DNA of 9,522 nt from NCBI GenBank assembly GCA_005879065.1, contig VBLU01000055.1:1-9522 (forward strand), in the 5' to 3' direction. Source of the stretch: Methanobacteriota archaeon (lineage in GTDB: Archaea > Thermoplasmatota > Thermoplasmata > RBG-16-68-12). Shown here one piece after another: positions 1 through 5,891 of the stretch. The notes beneath the pieces were generated by a model. That model was given only the letters and a program-made list of their open reading frames with translations, was not told the DNA's origin and made no database searches. A program made the translations under genes and the position numbers. How positions within the stretch are numbered: the stretch's first letter is position 1; each line of letters begins with the position of its first letter.

Positions 1-632
1 CCGCTCCTCGGATGCACGTTCGTCGTGAGAAGCAATGGGTCGTACTGGGAGCCGTGGCATACACAAAAGATCGGATCCTGATTGTAGATGGCATACGTAG
101 GGGACGGCACGAGGTAATCGCGATACGGTTTTGTGTCGGTGATCACGTGCCATCCGGGAGGGCAACAGAGGTGGGCGCATCGGTCGAAGAACGCCACGAT
201 GCGGACCTTCTGATTCGGGTCGTCGTAATAGAACGAGAACCCGTCCGGAGGGGCGAGGTCCGTTGCAACGACGAATTCCGGAGCGTCGTATTTCAATCGG
301 ATGACGAGGACCGGATAACCAGTCCCAGGCACCCATTGCCCGTCGAGGAACAAGCCGCGCCACACTCCCGACGCGCCTTTCCATTCCTCGAAGTCCGTCA
401 CGCGGATGACCCGACCTTGCCTTGAGTTCCACCACGCCTCCGTGGGCCATTTCGTGTAATACATCTGCTCGCGCATCTCTCCTTCAAATTTCATGGGAGG
501 AGGGAGCAGTTGACCCGAGACGGTGCCAGCCAACGCCGCGATCGAGCTGGCGGCACCCGCGGCCATCGCGAGCTTCGCCCACTCCCTCCGGGTCCAACCC
601 GACCCGTTTGGCTCTTCGCCCTCCCATGACAT
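1..632 (-). CDS. Rieske [2Fe-2S] protein with Tat signal (C-terminus cut by window edge)
   Basis: I translated the minus strand by hand; 210 complete codons are visible and no stop is reached before the left edge. Both Rieske boxes are present: CAHLCC (residues 152-157, nt 162-179) and CVCHGSQYD (starting at residue 190, nt 65). By family knowledge C152, H154, C190 and H193 bind the [2Fe-2S] cluster and C157/C192 form the disulfide typical of high-potential bc1/b6f Rieske proteins. The N-terminus has a twin-arginine-like motif, TRREWAK (14-20), followed by an Ala-rich hydrophobic stretch to about residue 40, so the folded protein is probably exported by Tat and anchored outside the membrane. 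The likely role is electron transfer from quinol in a cytochrome b complex. I chose ATG 632 because GAGGG lies 6 nt upstream and the Tat n-region is then short; in-frame ATGs at 638 and 683 are possible. It follows a UbiA gene by 124 bp with no strong promoter visible. The linker between the boxes is long (see findings). Confidence 0.9.
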   Translation of the reverse strand, partial: MSWEGEEPNGSGWTRREWAKLAMAAGAASSIAALAGTVSGQLLPPPMKFEGEMREQMYYTKWPTEAWWNSRQGRVIRVTDFEEWKGASGVWRGLFLDGQWVPGTGYPVLVIRLKYDAPEFVVATDLAPPDGFSFYYDDPNQKVRIVAFFDRCAHLCCPPGWHVITDTKPYRDYLVPSPTYAIYNQDPIFCVCHGSQYDPLLLTTNVHPRS

Positions 633-756
633 GGGCATCCCTCGTCGGCTCCGCGATTTCTGCGTCTCCGAGACTTCGTCCATCCGTTCTTACGCTTGAA
701 CGTGCGGTACGTATCGTCCTTATCCCGGCGCTTCGCGAACCGGGTTCGGCGAAGTC

Positions 757-1845
757 CTAGGGAGCCCAGGTCTGCTGCCCGACAAATCGCCAGAGCATGA
801 GGATGACCCCGAGCCCCTGGAGGATCGAGAGGAACAGGAGCAAGGCCCAGATGCGACCCACGGTCGGGCGTCGGAGGAACGTCGCGTAGAAGATCACTTG
901 CAACGCCAGGAAAGGCCAGAGTTCCGTCATCCCCTCGTACGCGGGCCCATCGAACGGGAACGAGCGTAGGCTCCAGCCGATCCCGAGGATGGCCACGGAG
1001 AGGACTTGCAGGACGAAGCCTAAGAGAAGGGTGCGTGTCACCCCGAGTCGGACCGCTAGCGTCCGGATGCCAAAAGCCCGATCAGCGGCGTAATCGGACG
1101 CCGTCGTCGGCGCATAGAGGGCGCCGAGGAACAAGGCGATCGTCCCGATGAACCACCACGGGGCAGACTCGATCGGTCGCAGGAGCGTCCACCCGCACAA
1201 AGGACACAAGACCCCGAAACCCACCATGTTCGTGAGGAGGTCCGCTCCCGCGACGCCTTTCCACCGGAACCCTGGGAGCGAATATGCGACCGACAGGAGG
1301 ATGATGAGGATGGTCAAGAAGAGAAAGCCCTGGATCCCGACGACGGCGGTGAAAGGACCGGGGGCGGGACCGCCACCGTACTGGACGAGAGTCCTCGAGA
1401 TGTACGCGGCGAGCACGATGCCCGTCGCGGCGAAGCCGAGGGACGCAAGGAGGAGCGTGTCCCGTTCCATGAGTCCTTCACCAATCAGCTGTTCGACCAC
1501 CTGGACGTATTTCTTGCGGGGATTCACGCGGTCCGTCGTCTCCATGTCGCTGTAGACGTTCAGGAGCAACGTGAAGGTCCCGAGCAAGGGCCCGATCACG
1601 ATGATCCCGAGCACGACCCTCAGGTCGTCGATGAACAGATGTCGCCCGCCCGGAGGCTGGGCCAGCACCCATCCGATGTAGAGAGGCGCAATCGCGACGA
1701 TCCAGAACTTTACTCCGCCGAGGCTCACAATGAGCTCCGTCAGATCGCTCGGAGAAACGCGCAGCTCGCGGGTGATCCGGATCTCGCCCCCGGCGCTCAC
1801 GAGCCTCCATATCCAACCGGAGATAAAAATGCGTCTTCGCCGCAT
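757..1845 (-). CDS. UbiA-family integral membrane prenyltransferase
   Basis: This 362-residue polytopic membrane protein carries the UbiA superfamily signatures. The first Asp-rich motif is NVYSDMETTDR (N96, D100, D105), one residue longer between the acidic positions than the usual NDxxDxxxD. AYSLPGFRWK (187-196) matches the family's YSxPPxRxK loop. The second Asp motif is SDYAADRAFGIRTLAVRLG (D251, D255). These acidic residues bind Mg2+-prenyl diphosphate, and the enzyme transfers the prenyl chain to an acceptor within the membrane. The second motif resembles the chlorophyll-synthase/DGGGP-synthase side of the family more than heme O synthase, but the acceptor cannot be read from sequence: archaeal lipid, menaquinone or carotenoid are all possible. 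At 362 aa it is longer than many family members, partly through an N-terminal extension of about 45 residues. Its ATG overlaps the MFS stop by one base (TAATG at 1843-1847), so the two are probably translationally coupled. The Rieske gene follows downstream, which favours a quinone role only weakly. Confidence 0.88.
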   Translation of the reverse strand: MRRRRIFISGWIWRLVSAGGEIRITRELRVSPSDLTELIVSLGGVKFWIVAIAPLYIGWVLAQPPGGRHLFIDDLRVVLGIIVIGPLLGTFTLLLNVYSDMETTDRVNPRKKYVQVVEQLIGEGLMERDTLLLASLGFAATGIVLAAYISRTLVQYGGGPAPGPFTAVVGIQGFLFLTILIILLSVAYSLPGFRWKGVAGADLLTNMVGFGVLCPLCGWTLLRPIESAPWWFIGTIALFLGALYAPTTASDYAADRAFGIRTLAVRLGVTRTLLLGFVLQVLSVAILGIGWSLRSFPFDGPAYEGMTELWPFLALQVIFYATFLRRPTVGRIWALLLFLSILQGLGVILMLWRFVGQQTWAP

Positions 1846-2984
1846 TACTTGGCGAGCGCTTCGAGGAGAATCACGCCGCCGACGAGGAGATACAAGGCGT
1901 ACACGTCGCCTCCCAACGCTAGGACTGCAAGCCCGCCGAGGAGCGCCAGAGTGCGGCTCGTGTTCAAGATGAGTTCACGGGTGGCCGTCACGGTCGGGAT
2001 TTCTTTCTCCGTGCGGTCGATCAGGATCGTGTAGATGAACGACGGGGCGACGGCCGAGGTCATCGAGAGCCAGCCGATCGCGAACGCGAAGGCGCCGAGG
2101 TCCCTCACCAAGTACGCAAGCAGGCAAGCGGGAACGGAGAGAAGGGGACCGAGCAGAAGGAACGGGGTCCGCACGCGGACCCGATCGGACACCCGCCCGA
2201 GGATGACCGCCGCGATCCCCGCGGCGAGCGAGAAGAGGGCGAACAACAATCCGAGTTCGAAGGAGGCGCTTGTGAACAGGAACGAGCCGAGGGGCGTAGC
2301 TGCGGAAATGAGACCGTCGACCCCTCCCTGGCCCGTGAACGCGAGCGCCGTCCGCCGGCCGACCCGTTTCAGATCCAACGAGAAGACCAGGGTTTCGTCG
2401 GACTGGGCGAGCCAACGGACCAAAAGGAGATTGGCGGTGACGGCCACGCCCGCGAGTTCAAAAACGAGTCGGTAACTCGCGCGATCCGCGATCCAACCGC
2501 CCACGATCGGGGCGAGGACTCCCGTAATCGCAAACGTAGCGGTGATCCCCGCGAGGCGGCCCGCCCGGTTCGCGTGATTCGTTTCGCGAACGACGAGCGA
2601 GTTCAGAGGAAGCCAGAAGAGTGGGACATACAAGCCGAAGCAAACGGAGCCGAGGAACATGCCCCAGAGGGCGGGCAGAAAGGCGAAGGACAGGTGACCC
2701 AGGACCATGATCGCGAGGCCGGACACCATGGAGGTCGTGGCCTGGATCGGGCGTCCGCGGGCAATCGATAGGACGGTGCATGCTGCCACGCCGAATCCGA
2801 TGACCCAGACGAGGATCGCCACATCGAAGTCGAGCGACTGAGGAGGGCTCACGAGGTAGACGAGCCAGAAGCTTGCTGCCATCTGATTCGCGAACGCTTG
2901 GACCGCGAGGATCCCAATCAGGGACCGATAGCTCCGTCGGCGAGGTGTGCGAGGCGGCGATGTAGGCGAAAACACCGCGGCCAT
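1845..2984 (-). CDS. Major facilitator superfamily transporter
   Basis: This 379-residue protein is almost entirely hydrophobic segments, consistent with about 12 transmembrane helices in two halves. Motif-A-like loops appear in the expected places: GGWIADRASYR (162-172) in the first half and GRVSDRVRVRTPF (263-275) after the central loop. A basic, Pro/Arg-rich tail (residues 9-20) precedes the first helix, as expected for a cytoplasmic N-terminus. A short charged segment near 195-211 forms the central loop. The substrate cannot be inferred; the family covers drugs, sugars and organic acids by H+ symport or antiport. The gene starts 94 bp from the divergent tRNA. Upstream of ATG 2984 there is only a weak TATA-like CTTTGTA (3011-3017, minus strand), correctly spaced for a leaderless transcript, and the tRNA TATA box at 3048-3053 could also act in this direction. 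No clear Shine-Dalgarno is visible. It is first in a likely MFS-ubiA(-Rieske) operon. Confidence 0.88.
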   Translation of the reverse strand: MAAVFSPTSPPRTPRRRSYRSLIGILAVQAFANQMAASFWLVYLVSPPQSLDFDVAILVWVIGFGVAACTVLSIARGRPIQATTSMVSGLAIMVLGHLSFAFLPALWGMFLGSVCFGLYVPLFWLPLNSLVVRETNHANRAGRLAGITATFAITGVLAPIVGGWIADRASYRLVFELAGVAVTANLLLVRWLAQSDETLVFSLDLKRVGRRTALAFTGQGGVDGLISAATPLGSFLFTSASFELGLLFALFSLAAGIAAVILGRVSDRVRVRTPFLLLGPLLSVPACLLAYLVRDLGAFAFAIGWLSMTSAVAPSFIYTILIDRTEKEIPTVTATRELILNTSRTLALLGGLAVLALGGDVYALYLLVGGVILLEALAK

Positions 2985-3047
2985 CCGGGTCGCCGCGACG
3001 GAGGTCGACGTACAAAGAGACTTCGCATGACGTCACCGGAGAAAGCG

Positions 3048-3053
3048 TTTATA
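3048..3053 (+). promoter_or_regulatory. TATA box (TTTATA) of the tRNA-Ser gene
   Basis: TTTATA lies 26-31 bp before the first base of the mature tRNA and is preceded by a purine-rich GAGAAAG stretch (about 3040-3046) that could serve as the TFB recognition element. Sequence and spacing match archaeal box A. Read on the minus strand it is TATAAA, so it might also fire toward the MFS gene, though the B-recognition side looks better for the tRNA direction. Confidence 0.7.
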
Positions 3054-3078
3054 GACAGACCCCAATGGACGACGGGCT

Positions 3079-3161
3079 GCGGGGATCGCCTAGCCTGGTA
3101 GGGCGCTGGATTGCTAATCCAGTGCGCTCTGCGCCCGGGGGTTCAAATCCCCCTCCCCGCG
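3079..3161 (+). tRNA. tRNA-Ser(GCU), decoding AGC/AGU
   Basis: A complete cloverleaf can be folded by eye. The acceptor stem is GCGGGGA (3079-3085) with TCCCCGC (3154-3160), 7 pairs, and G3161 is the discriminator, the expected base for serine. The D stem is GCC/GGC (3088-3090, 3102-3104). The anticodon stem is CTGGA/TCCAG (3106-3110, 3118-3122) with loop TTGCTAA, giving anticodon GCT at 3113-3115. The long variable arm with stem GCGC-TCT-GCGC (3124-3134) is the class II hallmark of tRNA-Ser. The T arm is GGGGG-TTCAAAT-CCCCC (3137-3153). There is no intron and no encoded CCA (CGG follows), as is usual in archaea. It is the only plus-strand gene and has its own TATA box. The 174 bp downstream (3162-3335) hold no convincing gene, and I see no T-rich terminator there. 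Confidence 0.96.
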
Positions 3162-3335
3162 CGGATGTGTAGCGATAAGAGTGCGTACGCACGATTCTGG
3201 AATCGCCGCTTCGGGACCTCGTCGAGCGGCCCGCGGTCGTCGAACAGGATTTCAAGGGCCCGACAAGATCCGGGAAAACGCGAGCGTCGTCAGGCGTGGC
3301 TCGGCGGCCGCGATTAATCCGAGCCCCTGCGCGGT

Positions 3336-3902
3336 TCAGGCCTTCAGAGAGAGGTTCTTCTCGCCTGCGTGAATCGGCACGGTCAGCCAATTCTCGCGCG
3401 GCGGAAACGGACACACATAGTCGTCGCTGTACGCGCAGTAGGGATTGTATGCGACGTTGAAGTCGAGGATGTACTCGTCCGCCGGATGTTCCTCGATGTC
3501 GAGGTAGCGTGCGGCACCGTACGACTCCTTCCCCGAGGTCGCATCCCGGAAGGGCACGAAGAGGCTTCGATCCTCGTGGTGATGGCCGGGTTGTGGAACG
3601 GCCTTGTATGCGGCGAGGCGTTGCTTCGTCCCGTCGATCTCGAACTCGAAGGCACCGACGCGGATCATGTCCCGAGGGATGCCCTTCGAGGTCGCGAGGA
3701 CGACGCGCTGCGGGTTCGAATCTCTCACCAGCCGGGAGCGGATCCGATTCTTCGGATTGACCGGGAAATAGGCGAGACCGGAAAATTTGTCTCGCAACCC
3801 ATGCGGAATCGGGGATTCGTGTTCCTCTTTGAAAAAGAAGTCCTTCTCCCGGCGCATCGCCTCGATGTCTTTGATGTACGTCTCGTCGGTCTGTCGCGCC
3901 AT
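3336..3902 (-). CDS. DUF1684 family protein
   Basis: This 188-residue soluble protein of unknown biochemical role is recognised by the DUF1684 C-terminal signature: DFNVAYNPYCAYSD (148-160) followed by VCPFPPRENWLTVPI (163-177) and AGEK. A second conserved block, LFVPFRDATSGKESYGAARY (114-133), precedes it. A short His run (HHH, 107-109) sits between them. The N-terminal 30 residues are charged and helical. No signal peptide or membrane segment is visible, so it is probably cytoplasmic. The reading frame stays open to 4142 upstream, but I start at ATG 3902 because a TATA box at 3928-3933 sits 26-31 bp before it, implying a leaderless transcript starting at this codon. The gap to the preceding 105-aa gene is 40 bp. 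No reaction is established for the family as far as I know, and the neighbours do not define one. Confidence 0.88.
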   Translation of the reverse strand: MARQTDETYIKDIEAMRREKDFFFKEEHESPIPHGLRDKFSGLAYFPVNPKNRIRSRLVRDSNPQRVVLATSKGIPRDMIRVGAFEFEIDGTKQRLAAYKAVPQPGHHHEDRSLFVPFRDATSGKESYGAARYLDIEEHPADEYILDFNVAYNPYCAYSDDYVCPFPPRENWLTVPIHAGEKNLSLKA

Positions 3903-3927
3903 TGGAAATTCGACAACGCGCGCGACG

Positions 3928-3934
3928 GATAAAC
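3928..3934 (-). promoter_or_regulatory. TATA box of the DUF1684 gene (leaderless mRNA)
   Basis: On the minus strand the sequence reads GTTTATC. The TTTATC core lies 26-31 bp upstream of ATG 3902, the archaeal TATA-to-start distance, so transcription would begin within a few bases of the start codon. It sits in the 40-bp gap after the stop of the upstream small gene. This suggests independent transcription and supports ATG 3902 over longer reading-frame extensions. Confidence 0.6.
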
Positions 3935-3942
3935 GTGTGCGG

Positions 3943-4260
3943 CTACATTGAATAGAGGCTCTGCTTCGCCTTCGAGAGCAGGGCCTTCTCATCGTCGCCC
4001 AAGTGGGCGGATGGTAGTTTCGCCTCCACGAGTCCGAGGATCTCGGTCGCCGCCGATATCTTCTGTGCCTGGGTCGCCTGCTTGACGAGATCCGCCGCGA
4101 GGCGGGCCTTGAGCTTCGACAGACCCGCGTCCTCGGGCGCAATCGCGAGCAATTCCTCGATCAGTTTCAGCGACTCGTCGAAACGGCCCGTTTTGGCGAA
4201 CGATTTGACCGCCCGCTCGAGCATCGCGAAACGGTGGACGGTCCCCGGATCGAGGGGCAT
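3943..4260 (-). CDS. Small helical TPR-like protein, function unknown
   Basis: A 105-residue, Ala/Leu/Lys-rich, predicted all-alpha soluble protein. Residues 9-52 read like a tetratricopeptide-type helix pair: small residues and a GR-turn (AKTGRFDES, 22-30), then an amphipathic helix ending in LLAIAPED (37-44). A second helical pair spans about 56-80 and 89-103. There is no catalytic signature, Cys, signal peptide or membrane segment. ATG 4260 is the best start: the frame is open further upstream to 4350, but that part overlaps the end of the fusion gene and reads as low-complexity Arg-rich sequence unlike the rest. The gene lies 50 bp after the CysO-MoeZ stop and could be co-transcribed with it. 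I do not recognise an ortholog. A small adaptor or scaffold is possible, but nothing shows a partner. Confidence 0.7.
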   Translation of the reverse strand: MPLDPGTVHRFAMLERAVKSFAKTGRFDESLKLIEELLAIAPEDAGLSKLKARLAADLVKQATQAQKISAATEILGLVEAKLPSAHLGDDEKALLSKAKQSLYSM

Positions 4261-4283
4261 CGCCGCGACATAGCGCGAGTGCA

Positions 4284-4329
4284 CAAAATGCCTTTGCCGT
4301 CCTGGTCGCCTCAATATCGAGGCATTTTG
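4284..4329. repeat. 10-bp perfect inverted repeat across the end of the cysO-moeZ gene
   Basis: CAAAATGCCT (4284-4293) and AGGCATTTTG (4320-4329) are exact reverse complements separated by 26 bp. One arm lies in the last codons of the fusion gene and the other just past its TGA stop (4311-4313). In minus-strand RNA it could form a stem ending in a short U run (UUUU), a possible weak terminator or 3'-end structure. It also lies about 25-30 bp before the next gene's ATG (4260), so an operator is possible. The arms are AT-rich in an otherwise GC-rich window. Confidence 0.4.
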
Positions 4330-5765
4330 GGTTCGACTTTTTCCGCCCATTCGTCGATGCCGCCGACGAGGTTCTTCACCTTGCGGAAGCCCAGCTCCCG
4401 AAGGAAGTTCGTGATGCGGGCGGAGCGGACTCCGGTCTTACAATACACGACAATTTCATCCGCGGTGTTCAGCTCATTGACCCGACCGGGGACCTCTCCC
4501 ACCGGCATCAAGATGGCCCGATCGAGGTGGGCGATCTCCCACTCCATCGGTTCGCGAACGTCCAGCAGGACGACCTCGTGGCGCTGGTCGAGTCGCTCCT
4601 TCAGGGCATCGACGGTGATCTGGAGTTCCTGCCCCACCTGCTCGGAAGGCCCGCGGAGGCCGCAGAATTCCTCGTAGTCAATCAGCTCTTTGATGGTCGG
4701 ATTCGAACCGCAGATGGGACATTCCGGGTTCTTGCGGAGTTTCAACTCGCGAAATTTCATCTGGAGCGCGTCGAACACAAGCAACCGGCCGATCAGCGTG
4801 TCCTCTTTCCCGAGCAGCAGCTTGAGTGTCTCGATCGCTTGGATCGAGCCGATGATTCCCGGGAGGACGCCGAGCACGCCGCCCTCGGCACAGGACGGTA
4901 CGAGTCCCGGCGGTGGCGGTTGGGAATACAGGCAGCGGTAGCAAGGTCCTTTCCGAGCGTCGAAGACGCTCGCCTGTCCCTCGAAACGGAAGATCGAGCC
5001 GTACACGTTGGGCTTTTGAAGCAACACGGACGCGTCGTTGACTAGGTAGCGGGTCGGGAAATTGTCGGTCCCGTCGATGACGACGTCGTAGTCCTTCAGG
5101 ATGTCCAAGGCGTTGTCCGAGGTAAGCCGAGTCTCGTACGTCTGGACGTCGACGTTCGGGTTGATCTGCGCGACCCGTTCTTTCGCCACCTCAAGTTTCT
5201 TTCGGCCCACGTCTTTCGTGCTGTAGAGCACCTGCCGCTGCAGGTTCGATTCGTCGATCACGTCGAAGTCCACGATGCCGAGGCGACCGACCCCCGCCGC
5301 ACTCAGGTATTGGGTCAAGGGCACACCCAAACCGCCGGCGCCGATGATCAGCGCGGACGACTGCTTCAACTTCAGCTGGCCCGCCATCCCGACTTCCGGC
5401 AGGATCAGGTGACGGGAGTAGCGCTTGATCTCGCCCGGAGAGAGGACGTCCTTCCGTTTCGCGGCGAGGCGATCCATCAGGGAGAAGGAACCTCCGGCAA
5501 TGCTCGGAACGATCGAAATCGTGTCGCCTCCCTTCAGGGCCGTCCCATCTCGTTCCAAATAGCGGATGTCTTCCTCGTTCACGTAAACGTTCACAAAGTT
5601 CCGAAGACGCCCGTCTTCGGAGAAGAGATGGCGACGCAGCTGATCGTGACGTTCGACGAGATCCGTGAGGGCTTCGTGGACGCTCTCCGCTTCCACCTCG
5701 ACTGCATCTCGGTTCCCGGCATATTGTCGAAGGGGTGTCGGGATGATGATCCGCACGTTCGCCAT
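4311..5765 (-). CDS. Fused CysO-like sulfur carrier, MoeZ-type E1 and rhodanese
   Basis: This 484-residue protein has three domains. Residues 1-92 are a ubiquitin-fold carrier closely resembling mycobacterial CysO (NVRIIIPTPLR, FVNVYVNEEDIR, ending SIAGG; Gly91-Gly92). Residues about 108-345 are a ThiF/MoeB/MoeZ E1 domain: nucleotide loop GAGGLG (142-147), D166/D168, ESNLQRQ (172-178), DGTDNFPTRY (231-240), zinc pairs CYRC (275-278) and CPIC (349-352), and likely catalytic C292 in PSCAEGG. Residues about 383-484 are a rhodanese domain (LDVREPMEWE, active loop YCKTGVRS with C442). By homology the E1 adenylates a carrier Gly-Gly end and the rhodanese/E1 cysteines deliver sulfur, making a thiocarboxylate. 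A fused Gly-Gly cannot be a free C-terminus, which is the gene's central puzzle. An in-frame TTG at 5780 was rejected because a TATA box at 5788-5798 fits a leaderless start at ATG 5765. Neighbours CysM and JAMM support a cysteine-biosynthesis role; thiolation of molybdopterin or tRNA is the alternative. Confidence 0.93.
   Translation of the reverse strand: MANVRIIIPTPLRQYAGNRDAVEVEAESVHEALTDLVERHDQLRRHLFSEDGRLRNFVNVYVNEEDIRYLERDGTALKGGDTISIVPSIAGGSFSLMDRLAAKRKDVLSPGEIKRYSRHLILPEVGMAGQLKLKQSSALIIGAGGLGVPLTQYLSAAGVGRLGIVDFDVIDESNLQRQVLYSTKDVGRKKLEVAKERVAQINPNVDVQTYETRLTSDNALDILKDYDVVIDGTDNFPTRYLVNDASVLLQKPNVYGSIFRFEGQASVFDARKGPCYRCLYSQPPPPGLVPSCAEGGVLGVLPGIIGSIQAIETLKLLLGKEDTLIGRLLVFDALQMKFRELKLRKNPECPICGSNPTIKELIDYEEFCGLRGPSEQVGQELQITVDALKERLDQRHEVVLLDVREPMEWEIAHLDRAILMPVGEVPGRVNELNTADEIVVYCKTGVRSARITNFLRELGFRKVKNLVGGIDEWAEKVEPKMPRY
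5475..5495 (-). promoter_or_regulatory. Possible internal ribosome-binding site and start inside the fusion gene
   Basis: The Gly91-Gly92 codons (5490-5495) read GGAGGT, a perfect match to an archaeal anti-Shine-Dalgarno. In-frame ATG 5475-5477 (Met97) follows after a 12-nt spacer, exactly at the carrier/E1 junction. Initiation there would yield a stand-alone E1-rhodanese of 388 residues. The spacer is longer than ideal, and Gly-Gly codons give this motif by chance fairly often. Confidence 0.3.
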
Positions 5766-5787
5766 GGCCCTTTTTGCCAATACGGTG

Positions 5788-5798
5788 TTATACTTAAG
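5788..5798 (-). promoter_or_regulatory. TATA box of the cysO-moeZ fusion (leaderless mRNA)
   Basis: The minus strand reads CTTAAGTATAA, an AT-rich island in a GC-rich gap. Its centre is about 27 bp before ATG 5765, the archaeal spacing for a transcript starting at or next to the start codon. It lies in the 126-bp gap after the JAMM gene, so the fusion can be transcribed independently of the suf-cysM-JAMM operon. It also excludes the in-frame TTG at 5780, which would fall upstream of the transcript start. Confidence 0.65.
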
Positions 5799-5891
5799 GT
5801 TCGTCCCGCCGAGATCCAGCGACGAATTACCGTAAGCAAGCAGGGAAGACGTCCGACGGAATGAGACCCTAGAAATCCGATTTGAACGAGG

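Noticed and set aside
12..425. Plus-strand open frame of 137 codons at the left edge
   Set aside because: The minus strand of the same interval encodes the Rieske protein with both cluster-binding boxes.
3181..3192. Perfect 12-bp palindrome GTGCGTACGCAC downstream of the tRNA
   Set aside because: A couple of perfect 12-bp palindromes are expected by chance in 9.5 kb, it has no T run for termination, and no gene start is near.
3111..3372. Plus-strand small open frames starting in or after the tRNA
   Set aside because: One begins inside the tRNA and the other has no promoter, ribosome-binding site or recognisable product.
5766..5780. Extended start of the fusion gene at in-frame TTG 5780
   Set aside because: The TATA box at 5788-5798 puts transcription start near 5765, so the TTG would not be in the mRNA, and CysO homology begins at the ATG 5765 methionine.
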